Origin: an uncultured Erythrobacter sp.
GTDB lineage: Bacteria > Pseudomonadota > Alphaproteobacteria > Sphingomonadales > Sphingomonadaceae
Assembly: GCF_947502395.1 (NCBI RefSeq)
Contig: NZ_CANMZM010000002.1
Span: 186,001-250,000 of the forward strand
Length of the DNA stretch: 64,000 bases
Reading direction: 5' to 3'
Both the position numbers and the translations under genes were made by a program. Under the pieces are notes generated by a model, which had not been told where the DNA came from, did not search any database, and worked only from the letters and a program-made list of their open reading frames with translations. The first letter of the stretch is position 1; each line of letters opens with the position of its first letter. Positions 53,251 to 61,519 of this stretch are shown here, one piece after another.

Positions 53251-54150
53251 ATGGATAGTCATCAGCTTCAGGCATTCCTCACCGTTTGGCGGCTCAAGAG
53301 CTTCTCGGCGGCGGCAGAAGAGCTTGGCACAGCGCCTTCATCGATCTCTCGCACAATCGCGGGCCTTGAAGCAGAGTTAGGCGCACGGCTCTTCCAACGA
53401 ACCACCCGCGCGATGCAACCGACCGATGCGGGACTTCGTCTCTACGAGAAAGCTGCACCTCTGATCGAAGATTGGGAGGACTTGCGTGCTTCAATCAGCG
53501 GAGAAGACCGTGAGCCGCGTGGATTGCTGCGCGTAACCGCCTCGATCGCTTTCGCTCGCATAATCATTGCACCAATGCTTGCGCGTTTTACCGAGGCCTA
53601 TCCCGAAGTGAGGGTCGAATTGGCCCTGTCGGATCAGCGGGTCAATCTGATCGAGAACCAAATCGATGTGGCAATCCGACATGGCGCAATGGAGGACAGC
53701 TCGCTGATCGCGCGGCGATTGCTGAGCGCGTCTTACCGGTTAGTGGCGAGTCCCAGTTTGCTCGAAAACCAGCCTCGGCTTGAAAACCCAGCGCAGCTCT
53801 CGCAGCGTCCGCTTGTATCCTTCTCTTTCGGAGAGTTTCGCAGCAATTGGACCTTCGCCCGAGGCGACGAGACTGTGCACGTCCCTGTCGAACCTGCGAT
53901 TACCGCCAGCAACGCCTTGGTCGTGCGCGAAGCCGCAATCGCTGGAGCTGGCTACAGCCTGCTCGCCGACTGGATGATTGCAGAAGACCTCGCCGCTGGT
54001 CGCCTGGTCGAAGTCCTGCCCGAGTGGCGTGTCACAGGGACGCTTGAGACAAGCGATCTATGGCTCGTCTATCCGAGCAGCCGCCTAGTCCCGCGCAAAA
54101 CACGTGCTTTTGCTGACTTTCTGACCGAAGCTGTGAGCAGTCTTACTTAA
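53251..54150 (+). CDS. LysR-family transcriptional regulator
   Basis: 299 residues. N-terminal winged helix HQLQAFLTVWRLKSFSAAAEELGTAPSSISRTIAGLEAELGARLFQRTTRAMQPTDAG is textbook LysR, followed by the periplasmic-binding-like effector domain (GLLRVTASIAFARIIIAPML onward). Divergent from the SDR gene, which it probably controls. Its last 8 bp overlap the 3' end of nusG tail to tail, marking a tight junction where the ribosomal/secretion cluster has been broken. Confidence 0.93.
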   Translation: MDSHQLQAFLTVWRLKSFSAAAEELGTAPSSISRTIAGLEAELGARLFQRTTRAMQPTDAGLRLYEKAAPLIEDWEDLRASISGEDREPRGLLRVTASIAFARIIIAPMLARFTEAYPEVRVELALSDQRVNLIENQIDVAIRHGAMEDSSLIARRLLSASYRLVASPSLLENQPRLENPAQLSQRPLVSFSFGEFRSNWTFARGDETVHVPVEPAITASNALVVREAAIAGAGYSLLADWMIAEDLAAGRLVEVLPEWRVTGTLETSDLWLVYPSSRLVPRKTRAFADFLTEAVSSLT

Positions 54151-54679
54151 CCAGCTCAACCTGTTCAAAGTCGAGCTCAACCGGCGTCGCACGGCCAAAG
54201 ATCGAGACCGAAACCTTGACCTTCGCCTTGTCGAAGTCGAGCTCTTCAACCACGCCGTTGAAGCTCGCGAATGGCCCATCGAGCACTTTCACCTGATCGC
54301 CAATTTCGTAATCGACGTGGATGTCTTGCTTCGGAGCAGCCTTTGCTTCTTCCACACCGCCGAAATAGCGCGCTGCTTCGCGTTCGCTGATCGGTTGGGG
54401 CTTGTTGTTGTTGCCAAGGAAGCCCGTCACCTTCGGCGTGTTTTTGACAAGGTGATAAATGTCATCGTTCATGCGCAGCTTGGCGAGCACATAGCCCGGC
54501 ATAAACTTACGCTCGACCTGCACCTTTTTGCCGCGTTTAACCTCGGTCACAGTCTCAGTTGGAACTTCGATTTCCTCAACGCCCTCTGTCAGACCAAGAC
54601 GGTCGGCTTCGGCGAGGATCGCTTCTTTGACCTTGTTTTCAAACCCGGAATAAGCGTGGATGATGTACCAGCGAGACAT
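54143..54679 (-). CDS. nusG: Transcription termination/antitermination factor NusG
   Basis: 178 residues. NGN domain with RWYIIHAYSGFENKVKEAILAEA and FMPGYVLAKLRMND, then the KOW domain (YEIGDQVKVLDGPFASFNGVVEELDFDKAKVKVSVSIFGR). It binds RNA polymerase and couples to Rho and ribosomes. Upstream is secE 66 bp away; downstream, instead of rplK, is a convergent LysR gene overlapping by 8 bp. The transcript end must therefore lie within or after the LysR gene on the opposite strand. Confidence 0.98.
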   Translation of the reverse strand: MSRWYIIHAYSGFENKVKEAILAEADRLGLTEGVEEIEVPTETVTEVKRGKKVQVERKFMPGYVLAKLRMNDDIYHLVKNTPKVTGFLGNNNKPQPISEREAARYFGGVEEAKAAPKQDIHVDYEIGDQVKVLDGPFASFNGVVEELDFDKAKVKVSVSIFGRATPVELDFEQVELVK

Positions 54680-54716
54680 GTGTGATTGTCCTTGAAAAAG
54701 CGCTTGAGCGCCAAAC

Positions 54717-54745
54717 TTAGGCGAGCGTCAGCAGAAAGTTTACGG
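54717..54745 (-). repeat. Remnant second copy of the secE 3' end
   Basis: Reading minus, directly after secE's TAG the sequence encodes AVNFLLTLA followed by TAA in another frame. secE itself ends VVNFLLTLA then TAG. Over the shared last eight codons plus stop, all seven base differences are synonymous (GTC/GTA, TTC/TTT, TTG/CTG twice, ACC/ACG, GCA/GCC, TAG/TAA). Such a pattern is expected if both copies were once coding, as after recombination with a related secE. The remnant lies 28 bp from the intact end. Confidence 0.75.
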
Positions 54746-54970
54746 CTATGCGAGGGTCAACAAGAAGTTGACGACGGCATTGAACAGACTGTCGACACCG
54801 AAGAAAAACAGCGCGAGCACCACCATGAAAATGAAGACGAAGATCGCAGTGCGAACCGTCTCTTCGCGGGTGGGCCAAACCACCTTGCTGGTTTCGGTGC
54901 GCACCTGATTCACAAATTCTGGAATCGAGGTTTTGCGCTTTTTGTCCTGAGCCTTGGGTGCCTCAGCCAT
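54746..54970 (-). CDS. secE: Preprotein translocase subunit SecE
   Basis: 74 residues, the short single-helix SecE. FVNQVRTETSKVVWPTREETVRTAIFVFIFMVVLALFFFGVDSLF gives the amphipathic helix, the conserved TKKVxWPT-type turn and the membrane helix. Partners SecY and SecG are not in the window. Usually tRNA-Trp lies directly upstream; here it is 4 kb away. A partial duplicate of its 3' end follows the stop. Confidence 0.96.
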   Translation of the reverse strand: MAEAPKAQDKKRKTSIPEFVNQVRTETSKVVWPTREETVRTAIFVFIFMVVLALFFFGVDSLFNAVVNFLLTLA

Positions 54971-55284
54971 ATGCCTAATCTTTCCGCTACGCGTGAATTA
55001 CGATTTTTCCGTCTTTCAGGTAGGGCTCATCGCCGTCTGGAACAAGGTCCAGAGGGGCTATGCTTGCTACCGATTTCGGAAGTGACCCGGCAAATAGGGC
55101 GATTCAACACCAATGGCAAGAGTGCCGATCGCCCACGAGCAGCTATTTCACGCCTCCGCAACATTATTCCCTAGCCAGCCGCGCATCACGACGATAGCGT
55201 GTCACCAATTCAACTGCGTCCGAAAGCTTACTGGAAGAAAGCGAACGCGGCGCTCACGGGAAGCAAAACGGGGATTTCTTACAG
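54971..55284. other. Divergent intergenic region between secE and the AGCS symporter
   Basis: About 310 bp with no gene. It should hold promoters for secE-nusG (minus) and the symporter (plus), but no pair stands out and no regulator motif was recognised. Confidence 0.35.
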
Positions 55285-56814
55285 ATGGCAGCACCTGAAA
55301 CTGCGCTGGCGACACTTGGCGTCAGCTTTGCTGATCGCGTCGTCAATGTCTCGGACTTTATCTGGGGCGGCACTTGGAATGGGGCGGAGATCATTCCGTT
55401 CCCGCCCATGGTCATCATCCTTTTGGGCATTGGCCTCTACATCATGGTCGGCCTCAAATTTTACCCGCTGCGCAATCTGGGCAGTGCTTTTGCCGGCTTG
55501 TTCAAGAGCCGCAAGAGCGAAGGTGACGGCGAGATTTCTCCCTTCGCCGCGCTTTCAACCGCACTCTCGGGACAAGTCGGCACAGGTAACCTTGCAGGGG
55601 TTGCCACCGCACTTGCCCTTGGCGGGCCGGGCGCGATTTTCTGGATGTGGATTACGGCGCTGATTGGAATGGCCTTGGCCTTTGCTGAGGGTTCGCTTGC
55701 AATCCGATACCGCGAAAGAACGACAGAAGGCGCATGGCGCGGCGGTCCGATGACCTATATCATGATGGGTCTTGGACCGAAGTGGACCTGGCTTGCGATC
55801 CTGTTCTGCCTCGGCACGCTGTTCTCAGCGGTCATCACTGGCAATTCAATCCAGGCAAACGCTGTGGCCGATGGCCTCAACGAACTGTTTGGCATTGAAG
55901 AAGCCATTGGCGGCGCGATTGTCGCTGTGGCGGTATTCATCGTCATTATCGGTGGGATTAAGTCGATCGGCTCAGTCGCGGAGAAGGTCATACCCTTCAT
56001 GGCGGGCGCTTACATCCTGATGGCTTTGCTGGCACTGATCCTTAACATCGCGGACATTCCGGCGACCTTCCAACTGATCTTCTACCATGCGTTTAACCCG
56101 GCAGCAGCCACCGGCGGTTTTACAGGTGCAATGATCATCATCGCCATTCGCGCAGGTGTTGCCCGCGGTCTGTTCTCAAACGAAAGCGGCCAAGGTTCGA
56201 CCCCAATCGCGCACGCGGTGGCTCAAACCAATGACCCAGAGCAGCAAGGCCGCATGGCGATGCTGGGCTGTTTCATCGACACCATCGTGATCTGTACGAT
56301 GACGGCTTTGGTAATCCTGACCGTTCAAGGGGATTTCACCGGAGGCGGACAGGCTGTGAAGCACGCTTGGGAGAGCGACCTTCAAGGCTTTGCTATGACA
56401 TCAGGCGCCTTTGCGGCCGCCTTCCCGCTTCAAGTGGGCGGCATCGCAATCGGTACTCTGATCGCCAGTATTGCGCTTATCGTTTTCGTGTTCACCACGC
56501 TCCTTACCTGGAGTTACTATGGCGAGCGTGCGATCACATTCATCTACGACCGTATCCCGGGCGCAACTGAGGGCGGTGAGAAGATCATCCACCTCATCTG
56601 GCGCGTCCTGTGGTGCGTTGTGATCTACATCGGCGCAAGCGCAGACCTCACCACCGTATGGCGCATGGGCGATATCTCCAATGCAGCGATGGCTTTGCCA
56701 AACCTTATTGCGCTGCTGCTGCTCTCAGGCGTGGTGTTCAAGCTGGCCCAAGGCATCCGTGATGCAGGCCCAACGCATAAGGCAGAGACGCCTGAGCCGC
56801 CTGAAGAATATTAA
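55285..56814 (+). CDS. Sodium:alanine/glycine symporter (AGCS family)
   Basis: 509 residues, about eleven membrane helices. Family hallmark SGQVGTGNLAGVATALALGGPGAIFWMWITALIGMALAFAEGSLA and the later RGLFSNESGQGSTPIAHAVAQT segment are intact. It imports alanine or glycine with sodium at the inner membrane. It sits alone between secE and a structured non-coding stretch, on the strand opposite to the translation/secretion genes. Confidence 0.95.
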   Translation: MAAPETALATLGVSFADRVVNVSDFIWGGTWNGAEIIPFPPMVIILLGIGLYIMVGLKFYPLRNLGSAFAGLFKSRKSEGDGEISPFAALSTALSGQVGTGNLAGVATALALGGPGAIFWMWITALIGMALAFAEGSLAIRYRERTTEGAWRGGPMTYIMMGLGPKWTWLAILFCLGTLFSAVITGNSIQANAVADGLNELFGIEEAIGGAIVAVAVFIVIIGGIKSIGSVAEKVIPFMAGAYILMALLALILNIADIPATFQLIFYHAFNPAAATGGFTGAMIIIAIRAGVARGLFSNESGQGSTPIAHAVAQTNDPEQQGRMAMLGCFIDTIVICTMTALVILTVQGDFTGGGQAVKHAWESDLQGFAMTSGAFAAAFPLQVGGIAIGTLIASIALIVFVFTTLLTWSYYGERAITFIYDRIPGATEGGEKIIHLIWRVLWCVVIYIGASADLTTVWRMGDISNAAMALPNLIALLLLSGVVFKLAQGIRDAGPTHKAETPEPPEEY

Positions 56815-57222
56815 CTCTAGGTAGCTCTAAAAACGGAAATGGGAGCGTTCTACTCGCAAGAACGCTCCCAACACCCGGATACGGGTCCCCCCAATGAATT
56901 GCGGCCCAGCAGCTGTCGAGCCACGGAAGGCTCGTGCACCATTGTGAAGGCTCTGCCATAGGCCATTGCTCCTGTGGCAGAGCCTCACACGCGGGACGCT
57001 GTTAGACTGCTCCAAGCGTCGGGCCGCGAGCAGCGACGCAAAGACATTGAGATATGATCTTACCCCCCAGTACGATCATCATCAGGCCAGAAGAGATATC
57101 TTTGCCCAATGCCATTGTCCTCAAGCCGCTTGGCTCGAAGAGGAGGATGACTCAGGAACAGCTTGCACGATGTGCAAATTGCCACATTCGGAAAATTGCG
57201 TAGGTATTGAGAGGTGCGGGCG
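56815..57222. other. Structured non-coding region after the AGCS symporter
   Basis: About 400 bp without a credible gene but with strong dyads: GGGAGCGTTCT (56841-56851) with AGAACGCTCCC (56859-56869), and AGGCTCTGCCA (56948-56958) with TGGCAGAGCCT (56975-56985). Neither is followed by a T-run. The second could be part of a small RNA; I recognised no known RNA family. Confidence 0.5.
56841..56869 (+). repeat. Perfect 11-bp inverted repeat (hairpin) after the symporter gene
   Basis: GGGAGCGTTCT and AGAACGCTCCC with a 7-base loop. Strong enough to slow RNA polymerase but lacking a T-run. May act with Rho or as 3' end protection. Confidence 0.6.
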
Positions 57223-57669
57223 TTAGAGCGCTTTCGATACTGCCTCGCGGGTCCCCAGCACTTTCGCAAAAATCCATCCACCAATGCCACCTGCAACTAC
57301 CTGCGAGGCAAATCCTAATCCCGAACGTGCACCGCTGATCGGGACAGTCTGAAACTGTATATACATGAGGCCCAAAATCAGGCCGAGGGCCGCAGCACCC
57401 GCTATTGGATAGGCAACGCTGGAGAGGCTCGGCAGAAAGCGTTTCATCAAAGCGGCAACCGCAAACCCAAGAATCAAAGCCACCAGAATGATCGCCAGAT
57501 AGAGATACATATTGGAAACATCGAAGGCGGTCATGCTGAGCCGGTCAGAGAAACTCACCGGCACATTGTGCGCACCAATGACGAATTGCGAATTCGCAAT
57601 CACCGCGATCACATAAGTACCAAGGGCTGCGACGATCAGTGCACCAATCCAACGGGCAAAACGCTTCAT
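57223..57669 (-). CDS. Small four-helix membrane protein (hypothetical)
   Basis: 148 residues from ATG 57669 after GGAGAGAAAG; the track start at 57774 lacks a ribosome binding site. Four hydrophobic segments: WIGALIVAALGTYVIAVIANS, NMYLYLAIILVALILGFAVAALM, VAYPIAGAAALGLILGLMYIQ and QVVAGGIGGWIFAKVLG. No family recognised. Divergent from the sugar dehydrogenase gene. Confidence 0.75.
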   Translation of the reverse strand: MKRFARWIGALIVAALGTYVIAVIANSQFVIGAHNVPVSFSDRLSMTAFDVSNMYLYLAIILVALILGFAVAALMKRFLPSLSSVAYPIAGAAALGLILGLMYIQFQTVPISGARSGLGFASQVVAGGIGGWIFAKVLGTREAVSKAL

Positions 57670-57800
57670 CTTTCTCTCCGACTTGTCGCAGCAAACTAGA
57701 AGGTTCGTGCTTGCAATCAAGCCCCGCGCACCGCGGTGGACAAATCGCGCCGAGAGCCTGATAAGCGCACCCAAGAATGATGCTCCTCGGGGAAACTAGA

Positions 57801-59042
57801 ATGCGTGCATTTACCACCACTCTCGCTTTGGCAGCAGCAGCGCTTGCTCTCGCATCGTGCGCGGATCAGGGCGCTTCGCCGACTGGCGACAAAACCAGCG
57901 TGCTTGCTGGACGCGTTGATGCAGGCCCAATCAATTACGAGGTGGAGACACTCGCCGCGGGGCTCGACCACCCATGGTCGCTCGCCTTCCTTTCCGATGG
58001 CGACATGCTGGTGACTGAGCGTACGGGGGCACTGCTCTTGGTCAGCGCAGACGGGTCAGAGAAGACCATATATGACTTCAACCAAAACGGTGATTTCCCT
58101 CCTGTACACCACGGTGACGGGATGCAGGCGGGGCTGTTCGACGTGGCGCTCCACCCTGATTTTGCAGAGAATAGCCAAATCTACATCTCCTATGCGGGAA
58201 AGGTGGAGAACGGCGAGAACACGCATTTTCTGATGCGTTTCACCTATGCCGACGGCGAACTCACCAATGGCGAGCAACTGTTCCAAGCAACGCCTTCGCG
58301 CGTTCAAGGAAATCATTACGGCGCGCGGATTGCCTTCTTGCCCGATGGCTCACTGCTGATGCCGACCGGCGATGCGTTCCACTTCCGCGAGGAAGCGCAG
58401 AAGCTCGACAACCACTTCGGCAAGATCATTCGCCTCAATGCCGATGGCTCGGTTCCAGCGGACAACCCGTTTGTGAACCAAGAAGGCGCACTCCCTGAAA
58501 TCTGGTCCTACGGCCATCGCAATCCGCAAGGGATCATCCTAGCAGCAGACGGCCGCGTGCTTGAAAATGAGCATGGCCCCGCAGGCGGAGATGAGGTCAA
58601 TGAGATCAAACGCGGCGCCAATTACGGCTGGCCCACAGTGACCTATGCGCTCGATTATTCGGGTGGACGGGTTTCTCCGTTTGAAGCGCTGGAGGGAACC
58701 GAGCAATCGCTGGTTCACTTCACCCCTTCCATCGCGCCTTCCGGCTTTGCTCAGTATGCTGGTGAAGCCTTCCCCGATTGGCAGGACGACCTGTTTATCT
58801 CGGCCCTGGCACTCCAGCATGTGCGGCATATTGATATGAACGCAGATGGCTCGTTGGGCACGCAGCAAGAGCTGTTCGGAGAGCTCGGCGTGCGCTTTAG
58901 GGACGTGCGCACTGGACCCGATGGAATGCTCTATCTGTTGACCGAAGAAGGAAGCGACACCAGCCGCATACTGCGGATCAAACCGCAAGGCTGGGAACAG
59001 CCCGCAACAGATGAAGCGGAAGAGACGGAACCGCCGGAATAA
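57801..59042 (+). CDS. PQQ-dependent sugar dehydrogenase-like lipoprotein (YliI/Asd type)
   Basis: 413 residues from ATG 57801. Lipoprotein signal AFTTTLALAAAALALASC (lipobox ending ALAS-C) then a six-bladed beta-propeller: LAAGLDHPWSLAFLSDGDMLVTER, GLFDVALHPDFAENSQIYISYAG, IWSYGHRNPQGIIL and ENEHGPAGGDEVNEIKRGANYGWP are family hallmarks. It oxidises aldose sugars with PQQ in the periplasm. An acidic tail ends the protein. The 3' end stops 16 bp before the convergent tRNA-Trp. Confidence 0.92.
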   Translation: MRAFTTTLALAAAALALASCADQGASPTGDKTSVLAGRVDAGPINYEVETLAAGLDHPWSLAFLSDGDMLVTERTGALLLVSADGSEKTIYDFNQNGDFPPVHHGDGMQAGLFDVALHPDFAENSQIYISYAGKVENGENTHFLMRFTYADGELTNGEQLFQATPSRVQGNHYGARIAFLPDGSLLMPTGDAFHFREEAQKLDNHFGKIIRLNADGSVPADNPFVNQEGALPEIWSYGHRNPQGIILAADGRVLENEHGPAGGDEVNEIKRGANYGWPTVTYALDYSGGRVSPFEALEGTEQSLVHFTPSIAPSGFAQYAGEAFPDWQDDLFISALALQHVRHIDMNADGSLGTQQELFGELGVRFRDVRTGPDGMLYLLTEEGSDTSRILRIKPQGWEQPATDEAEETEPPE

Positions 59043-59058
59043 TCAACATCTGGGAAAA

Positions 59059-59134
59059 TGGCAGGGGCACAGAGACTCGAACTCTGGACCTTCGGTTTTG
59101 GAGACCGACGCTCTACCAACTGAGCTACGCCCCT
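59059..59134 (-). tRNA. tRNA-Trp (anticodon CCA)
   Basis: On the minus strand a 76-nt cloverleaf: acceptor AGGGGCG pairs with TGCCCCT (one G-T), D-arm GCTCAGTTGGTAGAGC, anticodon arm CGGTCTCCAAAACCG with CCA at the centre, T-arm with GTTCGAGTC, discriminator G and encoded CCA. This is the tRNA that normally sits just before secE; here it is about 4.1 kb upstream of secE on the same strand. Confidence 0.96.
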
Positions 59135-59270
59135 ACGCGAGAGAGGGGCCTTTATAACGCCCTTTGGTATTAGGCAAGCGCCCTCTTGCGCAATCTCGGG
59201 CCGCGTTTCTCGCTCCGATTGTCGAATCCGTACTGACGCACGGACTTCACACTGATAGTGGCCGACCATT

Positions 59271-60002
59271 ATGCATTCGCCCATGCGAACACCTGTTCCA
59301 GTTGAAACATTGCTGCTGGCCTATCGCAGCGGGATTTTCCCGATGGCGGACAATCGCGAGGACGAGGAGATTTTCTGGGTCGAACCGCGCGAAAGGGCGA
59401 TCATTCCTCTCGAAAGCCTGCACGTCTCCAAATCCTTGCGCAAAGTGCTGCGCAGCGACCGGTTCACGATCACACTCAATCGGGATTTTGAAGCGGTGAT
59501 GCGTGCCTGCGCCGCGCCGCGTCCGGGCCATCCCGAAAGCTGGATCAGCGGGCGCATCGTCGAAAGCTACAAGGCACTGCACGCAGCGGGTCATGCCCAT
59601 TCGATCGAATGCTGGGAGCACGATGGTGAGAACGGCCTGCGACTAGTGGGCGGGCTGTACGGCGTTTCGTTCGATTCGGTGTTCTGCGGGGAGAGTATGT
59701 TCAGCCTTGCCGACAATGCCAGCAAGGTGGCCCTGTGCTGGCTGGTCGCATGCTTGAATGAGGCCGGTTTCAAACTACTCGACTGTCAGTTTATGACCGA
59801 TCACCTGGCGAGCATGGGTGCGGTCGAGATGCAGCAAAGGGCCTATCTGGAGCTGGTCGGAAGAGCACGCGGGAAGCCCGATCTAAACTTGGCAGATGCG
59901 TTTTCGCACTTTGCGGATCAGCAGACCGAGCCTGACGCCCACTCTTCGCGTCATTCTTCTCCGGGAAAGCGCATCGCGCAATCCTTGACCCAAACATCGT
60001 AG
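59271..60002 (+). CDS. aat: Leucyl/phenylalanyl-tRNA--protein transferase
   Basis: 243 residues. LLLAYRSGIFPMADNREDEEIFWVEPRERAIIPLESLHVSKSLRK, SWISGRIVESYKALHAAGHAHSIECWEHDG, LVGGLYGVSFDSVFCGESMFS and LLDCQFMTDHLASMGA are all signature stretches. It adds Leu or Phe to N-terminal Arg/Lys of proteins, feeding the ClpAP N-end rule. Its last 52 bp overlap the 3' end of the convergent DUF2155 gene. Confidence 0.96.
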   Translation: MHSPMRTPVPVETLLLAYRSGIFPMADNREDEEIFWVEPRERAIIPLESLHVSKSLRKVLRSDRFTITLNRDFEAVMRACAAPRPGHPESWISGRIVESYKALHAAGHAHSIECWEHDGENGLRLVGGLYGVSFDSVFCGESMFSLADNASKVALCWLVACLNEAGFKLLDCQFMTDHLASMGAVEMQQRAYLELVGRARGKPDLNLADAFSHFADQQTEPDAHSSRHSSPGKRIAQSLTQTS

Positions 60003-60478
60003 ATGGGATGCTCGACTACGTTTAGACTGGGGTTTTCCTTGAACAGCCAGCCTGAAAAGACGCGCGTGTGCTCGCTTTGCCCGCGTTCCAGCACGTCGAC
60101 TTGCACGAAAGCACCGATTTCCTGAGGGAATTCAAAAGGCGCGGTGCGCTCGCATGCATCAAGGCGGACGATGACGGGGCCCTCTTCGACGCTTTCACCG
60201 GGGCGAAGCTCAAAGTCCTGGCTCACATTGTTGCGCTTGTTGAGGAGGCCAACAGTGGCAACACGTTCTGCCATGGGCGTGACGCCGTCTAACGCTTGCG
60301 CTTCGGCCAAAGCAGCATCGGTGGATTGCGACGGGGTGTTGGTCTCAGCCGCACTCTGCTCATCCGCATCCCCTTCATCGTCCGATCCCATAAGCGAACT
60401 CGCCGCATCGCATCCGCCCAGCGCAAAAGCAGCCAGCAGCGGAAGGACGAGAGTGTGCTTGCGGATCATGAAACGCAT
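59951..60478 (-). CDS. DUF2155 domain-containing lipoprotein
   Basis: 175 residues from ATG 60478 after AGGACA; the track start at 60532 adds 18 residues. Lipoprotein signal IRKHTLVLPLLAAFALGGC, an acidic linker, and a DUF2155 core: GLLNKRNNVSQDFELRPGESVEEGPVIVRLDACERTAPFEFPQEIGAFVQV, VFSGWLFKENPSLNVVEHPIYDVWVKDC. DUF2155 genes typically sit beside NDUFA12, as here, 19 bp downstream. Function not known. Confidence 0.9.
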   Translation of the reverse strand: MRFMIRKHTLVLPLLAAFALGGCDAASSLMGSDDEGDADEQSAAETNTPSQSTDAALAEAQALDGVTPMAERVATVGLLNKRNNVSQDFELRPGESVEEGPVIVRLDACERTAPFEFPQEIGAFVQVDVLERGQSEHTRVFSGWLFKENPSLNVVEHPIYDVWVKDCAMRFPGEE

Positions 60479-60497
60479 GGAATGCTTGTCCTGAAGC

Positions 60498-60917
60498 TCA
60501 GCCCTCGGGGGACCACGCCTCATAATCGCCATCGGCTTTGGCGCGCTTGCCTCCGCGCTCGATCATGCCTTGAGGCAGATAGGCATTGGGCGTGCCGGTC
60601 GCGTTGGGCGTGTAGTCGACCTCCCACACCTTGGCAGGGGGAAGGTGGCTTTCGGGCACATCCTCAAATGCGCCGTGGAGCCAGCCGTGCCACTCGCTCG
60701 GCACGCGGCTTGCGTCATTGGTGCCGTTATAGATCACCCAGCGCCGCTCTTTTTGCGTGTAGGATCCCGTGTTGGGTCCGCCGGTGCCTTTAGAACGGTA
60801 GTATTTGTTGCCTTCCGCATCGGTGCCAACATGCTCGCCGCCAACGCGGGTGGACCACCAATGCGTGCCAAGCGTCGCGCCGTCCCACCAAGTGAAGATC
60901 TTGCCCAGAAAACTCAT
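60498..60917 (-). CDS. NADH:ubiquinone oxidoreductase 17.2-kDa-like protein (NDUFA12 family)
   Basis: 139 residues. FFTW-like start FLGKIFTWWDGATLGTHWWSTRVGGEHVGTDAEGNKYYRSKG and RRWVIYNGTNDASRVPSEWHGWLHGAFEDVPE are diagnostic of NDUFA12/B17.2, an accessory complex I subunit retained in alphaproteobacteria. First gene of a two-gene unit with DUF2155. Confidence 0.96.
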   Translation of the reverse strand: MSFLGKIFTWWDGATLGTHWWSTRVGGEHVGTDAEGNKYYRSKGTGGPNTGSYTQKERRWVIYNGTNDASRVPSEWHGWLHGAFEDVPESHLPPAKVWEVDYTPNATGTPNAYLPQGMIERGGKRAKADGDYEAWSPEG

Positions 60918-60996
60918 AGTGTCATTCCCATGAGCGAAGCCGTTAGCGGAATTGTTCTGTTAGGCCAAGATAGAGGTCATGCCTAAGCGCAAGAAA

Positions 60997-61512
60997 CTAT
61001 AAGCTCGCGTCTTCCGGCAGTTCGAAAATGACCTCATCGCCCTCGCCAATGCCAAGCTCAGCTGACAAGCCCCCACGAATCTCAAACACCGCGATCGAAA
61101 AGCCGCGCGATCTCACGCTCTCAAGCGAATAGGGGACCCCCGCCTCGATATTGGTGATACGGTTGTTTGGGCCGATAAAGATAATGTCGAGCGGGAGCGG
61201 CGTGTTCTTCATCCAGAAGCTGCGCACTTGCGGCGAATAGGACGGGAACAACATGCCCTCATCATCGCCCATCTCGGTGCGGAACATCATGCCTTTGGCC
61301 TGTTCTTCCTGAGAGGCCGCAAGCTCCGTCACAAATCTGTGCCGTGTTTCGCCGCTAACAATGGTTACATCGATTAGTTTCAGGCCCGCCTCTGAGACCT
61401 GCGAGGTCTCCATAGGTTGGACCGGAGCAGGAGCGGTTTCCTGCGCCGCTGTGCCATTGGGTGAACACGCGACCAGCGCCATTGCCACCAGTGCTGCTGC
61501 AATTCTCACCAT
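60997..61512 (-). CDS. DUF192 domain-containing lipoprotein
   Basis: 171 residues. Lipoprotein-like signal MVRIAAALVAMALVAC; core VTIVSGETRHRFVTELAASQEEQAKGMMFRTEMGDDEGMLFPSYSPQVRSFWMKNTPLPLDIIFI matches DUF192 (ProC/YcgN-independent, function unknown). It lies 7 bp after recX on the minus strand with GGTGA before the start, so the two are co-transcribed. Confidence 0.9.
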   Translation of the reverse strand: MVRIAAALVAMALVACSPNGTAAQETAPAPVQPMETSQVSEAGLKLIDVTIVSGETRHRFVTELAASQEEQAKGMMFRTEMGDDEGMLFPSYSPQVRSFWMKNTPLPLDIIFIGPNNRITNIEAGVPYSLESVRSRGFSIAVFEIRGGLSAELGIGEGDEVIFELPEDASL

Positions 61513-61519
61513 GTGCTTT

